A DNA stretch of 38,619 nt, taken from positions 1 through 38,619 of the forward strand of contig NZ_BOMS01000160.1 in the NCBI RefSeq assembly GCF_016862315.1. Direction: 5' to 3'. The DNA is from Actinoplanes palleronii. Lineage in GTDB: Bacteria > Actinomycetota > Actinomycetes > Mycobacteriales > Micromonosporaceae. The notes beneath the pieces were generated by a model, which was not told where the DNA came from, made no database searches, and was given only the letters and a program-made list of their open reading frames with translations. A program made the position numbers and the translations under genes. Positions 1 through 6,477 of the stretch are shown piece after piece. Position 1 is the stretch's first letter; the number at the start of each line of letters is the position of its first letter.

Positions 1-417
1 CCACCGCCCCCAACCCGACCCACCGCGGACCCCAGCCGCCCCTTCGATGCCGAGCACGGACCCCAGCCGCCCCTTCGATGCCGAGCACGGACCCCTGCCG
101 CCCTACCGGCATCGATCACCCACTCCCACCCGGCGAAGCACCACACGGCGGCCGAACCTCCCGGCCCGCAACGACCCCCACCCACCTGCACCGAACACAT
201 CCGACACCACTCCGGCGCCGTCCCGCTGGCGCTGGTCACACCGGGCACGCCGTTGCCGTTCACCGCGACGGTGGACGCGAAGGACCTGCTGACCAGGATC
301 GAACTGCAGGTCCCGGCGGCCGAGGGGCAGAAAGCCGGCGTCTGGCGGACGTCGGTGTTCGGCTACGGCACGACCACGGCTCCGGAGCTGACGATCAAAC
401 AACTGATCATCAAGTGA
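1..417 (+). CDS. 3' end of an unidentified protein (partial, begins outside the window)
   Basis: The frame starting at base 1 is open to a TGA at 415-417. The last 65 or so codons (about 220-417) look like genuine protein: alternating hydrophobic beta-type sequence ending in TIKQLIIK. The part before that is proline-, histidine- and arginine-rich low-complexity sequence, and it contains a 31-bp tandem repeat whose length is not a multiple of three, so the true frame upstream of about position 200 is uncertain. A neighbouring frame gives a more linker-like Pro/Thr-rich reading (for example APNTSDTTPAP). I do not recognise the family. It may be the C-terminal beta domain of a secreted or surface protein with a Pro-rich linker. 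No catalytic motif is visible. Confidence 0.45.
   Translation, partial: PPPPTRPTADPSRPFDAEHGPQPPLRCRARTPAALPASITHSHPAKHHTAAEPPGPQRPPPTCTEHIRHHSGAVPLALVTPGTPLPFTATVDAKDLLTRIELQVPAAEGQKAGVWRTSVFGYGTTTAPELTIKQLIIK
28..103. repeat. 31-bp tandem repeat, about 2.4 copies
   Basis: Two perfect 31-bp units lie at 28-58 and 59-89, each beginning GACCCCAGCCGCCCC. A diverged partial third copy follows to about 103. Because 31 is not a multiple of three, each copy shifts the reading frame, so a gain or loss of a unit would change the frame of the gene it lies in. Confidence 0.9.
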
Positions 418-646
418 CCGCGTGTCCGAGAAGGCTCCGAGCAGCGATAGCGGACCGGCCGCACACCGGGGCTGCCGATGCCGGTTCACCGCTGCCGGAC
501 GGTGCCTCGACACCGTGACGACAGGGAGATGCGGATGGCCATCGGCAGCGCAGCGACGTTTCCGCGCAGCGATGTCGAGCCCGCGCTCGACCTGCTGCAT
601 CTCACGAACCTAAGCCGCGTCCGGATGAGATCACCCCGACCCGCCA
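418..646. other. intergenic stretch without a supported gene
   Basis: This lies between two genes whose 3' ends face each other. There is a weak hairpin, CGGTG-N6-CACCG, near 500-516 that could help termination. I see no gene with convincing codon use or a ribosome binding site here. Confidence 0.4.
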
Positions 647-1735
647 TCACTGTTCGGGCAGTGGCTCGCCCTGCGTGGCCGACAGCTTCAAGGCGCGACG
701 TACCGCCAGCATGTGGGTGGGAACGTGGCGCTGCTGGGCCTGCTGGACCCGATGGCGCAGATCGTTGTCGCTGGTCGCGCCGGCGGCGGACTGCCACAGT
801 GGCAGCGCCGCGTCGAGGTCGGCGACGAGTTGGAGCATTGCCGGCTCGGCCTCACTCGGCCATGGTTGCGTGTCCACCTTCACTCGCATGGCCGAGCACG
901 CGTCGACAGTCTGCGCCACCGCGCTCCGCAGCTCGGCCGGCGGGCCGGCCGTCAGCAGCGCATCGACGCGCGCCGTTAGCTGAACGCAGTCCCGGATCGC
1001 CAGCAGGAAGTGGAGCTGGTCGGTGTTCACGATCGCGGCGTCCTCGCGGAGAGACCGGCTGATCGGCGCCTGGTCCGCCGCGAGGAAGCAGGTGATGCTG
1101 TGGCTCCCCCGCGACCACTCCGAGTCCCGCGGGACGTACCAGCGGGCGTGCACATCGGCCGGCAACGACAACGGGTCGAGGACGTAGTTACGAGTCACCG
1201 AGAGGCAACCCTCCTGGGCGCGTTGGACGAGCGCCGCGGCCCCCGGGTACTCGCCGACGTTGCCCCGCCCGTCCCCGAAACCGACCCAGCCGGCCATCTC
1301 GGCACGGTGTGGCCCGGTGCACGGCAGCGTCGCGATCTGCCCGGGCACGAACGGGTCGTCGTGCCCGGACGCCGGAAGGTCCAAGCACTGGCCGATCCGC
1401 AGCGCCACCATGTCCTCGGCGCGGTGCGTCACGTACCGGTTGACTCCGACGACGACGGCGAGAACGACTGCCCAGACACCGCTGAGCACCAGTCCCGCGA
1501 CGGCGAGGCCCTTGCCGCGCTGACCGGTTTGCTTGATCTTCACCAGCGCGGCGGCGCCCAGCAGCGGGCTGAAGATGAAGCCGCCGATCAGGCCGAAGAT
1601 CAAGGAGGCGACGGCCAGCCCGCTGAGATCGTCTCGCGGACCGCCCGTCAGGTCCGGGTCCCACTCGACCGGAGGACGGCCTACCGGCGTGGCTGGCCCG
1701 TCGCCCGGTTCCAGCCCGGTGGCTCCCTGGTACAT
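647..1735 (-). CDS. DUF4190 / septum-formation-like membrane protein
   Basis: This is a 362-aa protein. The ATG at 1733-1735 is preceded by GGAGGAGA at good spacing; the frame is open further upstream but without a ribosome site. The N-terminal 40 residues are Pro/Gly-rich. Two membrane segments follow (about residues 41-61 and 76-98), separated by the basic loop KIKQTGQRGKG, which is the DUF4190 pattern. The extracytoplasmic part then begins with IGQCLDLP and PCTGPHRAEM, matching the Cys-containing start of the septum-formation (Septum_form) domain. Two further Cys pairs could form disulfides. The C-terminal 100 residues are helical and unassigned. Proteins of this type are common in actinobacteria and their role is unknown; the link to septation rests only on the domain name. 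Confidence 0.8.
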   Translation of the reverse strand: MYQGATGLEPGDGPATPVGRPPVEWDPDLTGGPRDDLSGLAVASLIFGLIGGFIFSPLLGAAALVKIKQTGQRGKGLAVAGLVLSGVWAVVLAVVVGVNRYVTHRAEDMVALRIGQCLDLPASGHDDPFVPGQIATLPCTGPHRAEMAGWVGFGDGRGNVGEYPGAAALVQRAQEGCLSVTRNYVLDPLSLPADVHARWYVPRDSEWSRGSHSITCFLAADQAPISRSLREDAAIVNTDQLHFLLAIRDCVQLTARVDALLTAGPPAELRSAVAQTVDACSAMRVKVDTQPWPSEAEPAMLQLVADLDAALPLWQSAAGATSDNDLRHRVQQAQQRHVPTHMLAVRRALKLSATQGEPLPEQ

Positions 1736-2170
1736 CGCGTGGTGTCTCCTCCACTGCTTTCTGATGAGCGACCGGACGATACAGCACGCGTGAGCGGGCA
1801 CGAGGTCCGTCCGCCGTGAACCCGCCCACTCGTCGCCTGCGGCATTACGCCCCAGAGCACGTTCCGGAGAACGCGTTCGCCACTCCGCATCCCATTGATG
1901 ACCGCTCATGCGTGAATGACGTTTACCATGATCCGCACCGCTGGTGCCTTCCCCGATAACACCGCGTGAACGGCGAGCATCGTCGTATTGGCGACGACCG
2001 AACCGCCACGGGTCGAATCCTTCGCATCAGTCGACCAGTTCGGTCAGCGATGCTCCGTCGAGGTGCGCGACAACCGCGAGCGTGCTCTCGCATGGCGGCT
2101 GCGTAAGAGGAGATCTCCCGCTGGGAGGCGCGGGCGGCGAGGTGCAGCCACAACGCGCATCGGGCGCGGG
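1736..2170. other. intergenic stretch with a possible decayed DinB-like remnant
   Basis: No intact gene is supported in these 435 bp. On the minus strand between about 2000 and 2165, two overlapping frames together read like the middle of a DinB / maleylpyruvate-isomerase-like protein: SSYAAAMRE in one frame, then ESTLAVVAHLDGASLTELVD in the next, ending in a TGA. This would need one frameshift and lacks both ends, so it is at best a gene relic. The rest shows no coding signal. Confidence 0.3.
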
Positions 2171-3088
2171 TCAGCCGGCCGGAATCGCGGCGTCGCTCAG
2201 CGCAGCCGCCAGGGTCCGGGCGGCAGGTAAGGGTGCGGCCGGTAACGCCACGTGGATCGTGCGGCGCAACGCGGGATCGTCGAGGCGGCGCAGCACCAGC
2301 TCGGCGGGGACGGCCCACGCGGCCAGCGACGGGACCAGCGCCACGCCCAGGCCGGCGGCGACCCAGCCGAACTTCCCGGTCCACTCCGCGATACGGATGA
2401 TCTTCCGGGGGCTGAAACCGGCGCGTGCGCAGGCGTCGGCGAGCATGGTGGGCCGGTCGCCGTACGCGTTCTGCACCCACGCCTCGTCGCGTAGCTCGCC
2501 GAGCCCGATCGTCGCGGCGCCGGCCAGCCGGTGCCGGCGGGGCAACGCGACCAGCAGTTCGTCCTCGCACAGCACGGTGGTGGTGACCCCGTCGGCCGAC
2601 GGCAGCCCGTACGGATAGTCGCTGACGACCGCCAGGTCCAGCGTGCCGTCCTCGAGACGTGCCATCAACGCCGCGGTCGGGCCCTCGAACGCGACCACCT
2701 CGACATCCGGCTCGGCGTCGCGGAACGCGCGCAGCGCGGTCGGCATCAGTGCCACGTTGGCCGTGCCGAACGCTCCCACGTGCAGCAACCCGCCGTGCCC
2801 GGCGTGCAGCACGGCCAGTTGGTGTTCGGCGCGGGCCAGCCGGTCGAGGACCTCGGCGGCGGTGCGATGCAACGCCCGCCCGGCCGGGTTCAGCCGGACG
2901 CCGCGGGGCAGCCGTTCGAAGAGTGGGCCGCCGGCCTGCTGTTCGAGGGTGGCGATCCGCCGGGACACCGCGGACTGCGTGTAGTTCAGCGCCGTGGCCG
3001 CCCTGGTGAACGATCCGGCGTCGGCCACGGCGACGAGCAGCCGCAGCGCATCGATGTCGAACACGACCCTCCCATTCCTGAAACGCAT
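2171..3088 (-). CDS. LysR-family transcriptional regulator
   Basis: This is 305 aa from the ATG at 3086-3088. The N-terminal winged helix-turn-helix is typical of LysR proteins (ALRLLVAVADAGSFTRAA, then TQSAVSRRIATLE), followed by a periplasmic-binding-protein-like effector domain from about residue 95. A GTG at 3062-3064 (Met9) is an equally likely start: GGGAGG lies just before it, and an inverted repeat CGCAT-N7-ATGCG at 3084-3100 overlaps the upstream ATG, which would suit an operator ahead of the shorter form. It is transcribed divergently from the membrane-protein gene at 3193, the usual layout for a LysR regulator and its target. The effector is unknown. Confidence 0.9.
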   Translation of the reverse strand: MRFRNGRVVFDIDALRLLVAVADAGSFTRAATALNYTQSAVSRRIATLEQQAGGPLFERLPRGVRLNPAGRALHRTAAEVLDRLARAEHQLAVLHAGHGGLLHVGAFGTANVALMPTALRAFRDAEPDVEVVAFEGPTAALMARLEDGTLDLAVVSDYPYGLPSADGVTTTVLCEDELLVALPRRHRLAGAATIGLGELRDEAWVQNAYGDRPTMLADACARAGFSPRKIIRIAEWTGKFGWVAAGLGVALVPSLAAWAVPAELVLRRLDDPALRRTIHVALPAAPLPAARTLAAALSDAAIPAG

Positions 3089-3100
3089 CGATCCTATGCG
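3084..3100. promoter_or_regulatory. inverted repeat, candidate LysR operator
   Basis: CGCAT-N7-ATGCG lies in the divergent region between the LysR gene and the gene at 3193. It overlaps the upstream-most possible LysR start codon. The arms are short, so the role is inferred from position only. Confidence 0.35.
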
Positions 3101-3192
3101 AACCAGTCGCTGGTGGGATACCTCGCGCCGCCCTAGCGTTGTCGATGCGGCCGCTCCGATGTAGACCGAAGCGATGAGAAGAGGATCCCGAG

Positions 3193-3681
3193 ATGGACTA
3201 CAGCAGGCTCGGTAAGCGGATCGGTGACTACCCGGCCGGAAGTGTCGGCGCCACGCTGACGCAGCTGTTCCGGCGGCTCGCTCTGGCGTCCGTCGTCGCC
3301 CTCATCATCCTCGGCGTGATGAGCGACGAAGGCATCGATCTCACCCGGACCGGCGTCGCCTCAATCGTCCTGGGCTCGCTGTTCGGACTGCACCTGGCCT
3401 GGCGTGCGGTCACCGCCAGGTTCGGCATCCGGCGGATCTTTCTCCACGAGAACGGCGTGTACGCGACGAACCTGTTCGGCCAGCAGGCGGACGCGGTGAC
3501 GTGGGACGAGGTGACCGGGTTGAGGGAGATATCCGGCCAGTCGCTGGTGTCCAACTTCTACCGGCTCGAACTCCACCGGCACGGCTCGGCACCGATGGCG
3601 CTGATCACGATCGGGTTCAAGCGCACCCTGATCGAGGCCGTGCTGCACCAGATGCAGAACGCCGGGTCGCCGAGCCGGTAG
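3193..3681 (+). CDS. small two-TM membrane protein of unknown function
   Basis: This is 162 aa. The ATG follows a purine-rich GAGAAGAGG. There are two hydrophobic segments (about residues 27-43 and 51-69), then a soluble C-terminal domain (about 80-155) with the strand pattern IFLHENGVYATN ... VTWDEVTGLRE ... ITIGFKRT, resembling the PH-like domains found in bacterial membrane proteins. There are no catalytic residues to point to. It is divergent from the LysR gene and sits directly before the AraC-type regulator, whose first possible start codon abuts its stop, so the three genes downstream of the divergent promoter may be one operon. Confidence 0.75.
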   Translation: MDYSRLGKRIGDYPAGSVGATLTQLFRRLALASVVALIILGVMSDEGIDLTRTGVASIVLGSLFGLHLAWRAVTARFGIRRIFLHENGVYATNLFGQQADAVTWDEVTGLREISGQSLVSNFYRLELHRHGSAPMALITIGFKRTLIEAVLHQMQNAGSPSR

Positions 3682-4704
3682 GTGTCCAGCCCTGCCGGAA
3701 GGGTCGCCGCTACCGTTGACCGGGTGATCGGCAACCTTGAGACGTTCCAGGACGAGCTGGCCGCCAGCGGGTTTCCGCCGCTGGTCAACAAGCTGGCCGG
3801 GGCCTGCTTCCGGGGCCGGATCACCACCCACGACCTCGGGCCGCTGCGGCTGGTCTCCCTCGACACGCCCGAGAGCGCCTGTACCGGACGCGAGCGCGAC
3901 GCCTCCGACGGCGAGAACCTGGCGGTCAAGGTGATGACCCGGGGCCGGACGCGGATCGAGCAGGGCCGCGGCGACGCCGAACTCGGGCCGGCCGACCTGG
4001 TGCTGCTCGATCCCACGCGTGCGCTGCGGTTCGAGAGCACCGCCGGGGCGCACGTCACCATCCTGGTGCCGCGCCGGGAGCTGCGGATCCGGCCCGCGCA
4101 GCTCGACCGGCTGATCGGCAAACGCATCGACGGCAGCCACGGTCCGGGCGCTCTGGTCTCCGTGCTGGCTCGCCAATCAGTGCGGTCGGCGACCGGGTTC
4201 CGCGAGGCGGAGGCGCTGCGGTCGGCGGCGGCCGTCATCGAGCTGATCACGGTCGCGCTGGAGGCCCGGCTGGGCGACGAGCAACCGGCCCCGGACGAGT
4301 GGCTGCGGAACCGGATCGCCGGCTACATCGAGGCCCGGCTGGCCGATCCCGACCTGTCCCCGCTGGGCATCGCGGCCGCCCATCACCTCTCCGTACGCCG
4401 GCTGCACAAGCTGTTCGAGGACCAGCCGCTCACCGTCGCGGCCCTGATCCGGCGTCGCCGCCTCGAGCGCTGCCGGGCCGAGCTGACCGGAGGCGGACGT
4501 ACGGTCACCGCCGTGGCCGCCCGGTGGGGGTTCTCCGACGCCACCCATTTCAGCAAGCTCTTCAAGACGACGTTCGGCTACACCGCCCGCGCACTGGTGA
4601 CCAGCAACCGTGCGCTGACGACCAAGACGCGCACGGCCGGCCCGGAACAGGATGGTGGTGATCAAGGCAGGCGACAGCAAGGAGAGAAGTCGTGGCGAAG
4701 GTGA
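3682..4704 (+). CDS. AraC-family transcriptional regulator
   Basis: This is 340 aa from the GTG that follows the previous stop directly. A second GTG at 3724 would give 326 aa, and neither start has a clear ribosome site. Residues about 30-190 form an AraC-type cupin-like sensor domain (AraC_binding_2 style). Residues about 215-310 hold the double helix-turn-helix, with the typical SVRRLHKLFEDQ and TAVAARWGFSDATHFSKLFK signatures. The tail is basic and disordered. The 3' end overlaps the cupin gene by 13 bp, so the regulator and the cupin are very likely co-expressed. The inducer is unknown. Confidence 0.9.
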   Translation: MSSPAGRVAATVDRVIGNLETFQDELAASGFPPLVNKLAGACFRGRITTHDLGPLRLVSLDTPESACTGRERDASDGENLAVKVMTRGRTRIEQGRGDAELGPADLVLLDPTRALRFESTAGAHVTILVPRRELRIRPAQLDRLIGKRIDGSHGPGALVSVLARQSVRSATGFREAEALRSAAAVIELITVALEARLGDEQPAPDEWLRNRIAGYIEARLADPDLSPLGIAAAHHLSVRRLHKLFEDQPLTVAALIRRRRLERCRAELTGGGRTVTAVAARWGFSDATHFSKLFKTTFGYTARALVTSNRALTTKTRTAGPEQDGGDQGRRQQGEKSWRR

Positions 4705-5153
4705 ACATCGTCCGCCCGGGTGAGGGCGAGATCCTCGGCAGCGGGGCGCACCAGATCCGGATCCTGGAGAACGGCGAGCACACCGACCACCGGCTGGGGT
4801 TCGCCGAGGTCACCATTCCGCCGGGCACCCCGAGCCCGTTGCAGCACCGCCATGCCCAGCACGACGAGGGCTTCTACGTGCTGGCGGGAACATTCCGGTT
4901 CACCGTCGGCGACGACCACCACGACGCCGGGCCGGGCACCTGGGTCATCGTGCCGACCGGGGCTCCGCACACGTTCGCCAACATCGGCGACGAGAACGCG
5001 GTCATGCTGAACACGTTCACACCGGACCGGTACGTGCAGTATTTCCGCGACTTCAAGGCCATGATCGATTCCGGCCAGCCGGTCAACGCCGAGACCATGA
5101 AGCCGCTGTGGAAGAACTACGCCACCGAGATCTCGAACGAATACGCCTCGTGA
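4692..5153 (+). CDS. cupin-domain protein
   Basis: This is 153 aa. The GTG start has AGGAGA upstream. It is a single cupin fold with the metal-binding set: His52, His54 and Glu59 in QHRHAQHDE, then His93 in PTGAPHTF. The sequence resembles quercetin-dioxygenase-like or small regulatory cupins; the substrate cannot be told. The C-terminal 40 residues (YVQYFRDFKAMI onward) form a helical extension common in actinobacterial homologues. It overlaps the end of the AraC gene. Confidence 0.85.
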   Translation: MAKVNIVRPGEGEILGSGAHQIRILENGEHTDHRLGFAEVTIPPGTPSPLQHRHAQHDEGFYVLAGTFRFTVGDDHHDAGPGTWVIVPTGAPHTFANIGDENAVMLNTFTPDRYVQYFRDFKAMIDSGQPVNAETMKPLWKNYATEISNEYAS

Positions 5154-5496
5154 CGTGCCTTCAGCTTCCGGCCACCATCCCCGGGTCCGGATGAGGTTCT
5201 CGTAGGTTTCCGGGCGGCCGGCGCGGCCTCCCACCGCAGCGGCGCCGCTGTGGTCGTACCCCCGAATGGTTTTCGTCTGTCAAGCCGCCGGCAGGCGCAG
5301 TTCCGGCACCGGGAAGGACACCACGGACCGGCCGGGCCAAGGAGCCTGCGCAGCATCGCAGGGGGCACGCTCCGCTTCAGGTGGGGACCAGCATGTTCGG
5401 GTCAGCGCCGGTCGCGAGCCGTTCCCGCACCGCGGCGAGGTCCGACCACGACCCGTAGCCCATCCGCGACCAGCCCGGGACCGTTATCATCCCGGC
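5154..5496. other. intergenic stretch with a possible ankyrin relic
   Basis: There is no intact gene here. The only recognisable coding-like piece is a 37-codon minus-strand frame at 5377-5490, listed separately. The remainder shows neither a ribosome site nor a conserved motif, and no clear terminator follows the cupin gene. Confidence 0.4.
5377..5490 (-). pseudogene. truncated ankyrin-repeat-like fragment
   Basis: This short minus-strand frame (ATG 5488-5490, stop 5377-5379) contains WSDLAAVRERLATGADPN, a close match to the ankyrin helix-turn consensus (DLxAVRxLLxxGADPN), and stops right after it. A functional ankyrin protein needs several repeats, so this is probably the remnant of a 5' gene end. 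It overlaps the upstream region of the acyltransferase gene. It may be a chance match. Confidence 0.3.
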
Positions 5497-6387
5497 GTGG
5501 GAGAGGACCTTTCCGGACGGCTCTACGGTGTTGCGTGGTGGGTCACGCCGCGGTTGCCGGGCCCGGTCGCCGCGCTCGCCTTCGACGCGGTCGCCGCCGT
5601 GATGCGCCGGTCCGGCGTGGGCGGGGTGCACCAGCTGCGGGTCAACCTGGCCCAGGTGCTCGGCCAGCCGGCGGACAGCACCGCAGTGACCGCCACGGCC
5701 GACCAGGGCGTGCACTCCTATCTGCGGTACTGGCGGGAGTTCTTCGGGCTTGCCGGATGGAGCCCGGACCGGATCCGCGACACCGTGGTCTTCGAGTCGC
5801 TGGACCGGGTGGCCGCCGCCCGCGACGCCGGCCGTGGCGTCGTGCTGGCGCTGCCGCACAGCGGCAACTGGGACCTGGCCGGCGCCGCGCTGGTGCTGAA
5901 CGGGCACCGGTTCACCACCGTCGCGGAACGCCTGCGCCCGGAACGGCTCTACCAGCGGTTCGTGAGCCACCGTGCGGCGCTCGGCATCGAGGTGCTCCCC
6001 GCCGACGAGACCCGGCGGGCGATCACCACGATCACCCAGCGGCTCCGGGCCGGCGAGGTGGTGTGCCTGGTCGCCGACCGGGACACGTCCGCGGCCGGCA
6101 TCGGCGTACGGTTCTGCGACGCCCCGACGACCTTCCCGGCCGGACCCGCGCAGCTGGCCCTGCGCGCCGGAGCCGCCCTGATGCCCGCAACACTCTGGTA
6201 CGACGGTCCGCAGCTACGGGTCCGGATCCACCCGGAGATCGTCCCCGGCCGGGACGGCACCACCCGGGCCCGGGTGGCGGCGATGACGCAGGAACTGGCC
6301 GACGTCTTCACCGACGCCGTTCGCCGGCATCCCCACGACTGGCACGTGCTGCAACCGGTCTGGCCCGCCCCCGCTCAGCAGGGCTGA
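5497..6387 (+). CDS. LpxL/HtrB-family acyltransferase (phosphatidylinositol-mannoside acyltransferase-like)
   Basis: This is 296 aa from a GTG at 5497. The frame runs further up, but the upstream residues do not fit the family. The family catalytic motif HxxxxD is present as HSGNWD (His121, Asp126), followed by FTTVAERLRPERLYQRFVSH and VCLVADRDTSAAG, conserved blocks of bacterial lauroyl/PIM acyltransferases. In actinobacteria this family acylates phosphatidylinositol mannosides (PatA) at the inner membrane face. The standard patA lies in a pgsA-patA-pimA cluster; here the neighbours are a cupin and a secreted SGNH protein, so this is probably an extra copy with its own lipid acceptor. Confidence 0.85.
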   Translation: MGEDLSGRLYGVAWWVTPRLPGPVAALAFDAVAAVMRRSGVGGVHQLRVNLAQVLGQPADSTAVTATADQGVHSYLRYWREFFGLAGWSPDRIRDTVVFESLDRVAAARDAGRGVVLALPHSGNWDLAGAALVLNGHRFTTVAERLRPERLYQRFVSHRAALGIEVLPADETRRAITTITQRLRAGEVVCLVADRDTSAAGIGVRFCDAPTTFPAGPAQLALRAGAALMPATLWYDGPQLRVRIHPEIVPGRDGTTRARVAAMTQELADVFTDAVRRHPHDWHVLQPVWPAPAQQG

Positions 6388-6440
6388 GCCGAGCGGCACG
6401 CCCACTGTTCATTCCGGGGAAGCCCGGCCGTGACCTTCAT

Positions 6441-6459
6441 AGTCGATCATCAATCGACT
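6441..6459. promoter_or_regulatory. inverted repeat upstream of the SGNH gene
   Basis: AGTCGAT-CATCA-ATCGACT is a perfect 7-bp inverted repeat with a 5-nt spacer. It ends 18 bp before the GTG start at 6478 and just upstream of the ribosome site GAGGAGTT. The position suits an operator or an mRNA hairpin. The binding protein is unknown. Confidence 0.45.
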
Positions 6460-6477
6460 GTCTACTGAGGAGTTGCG

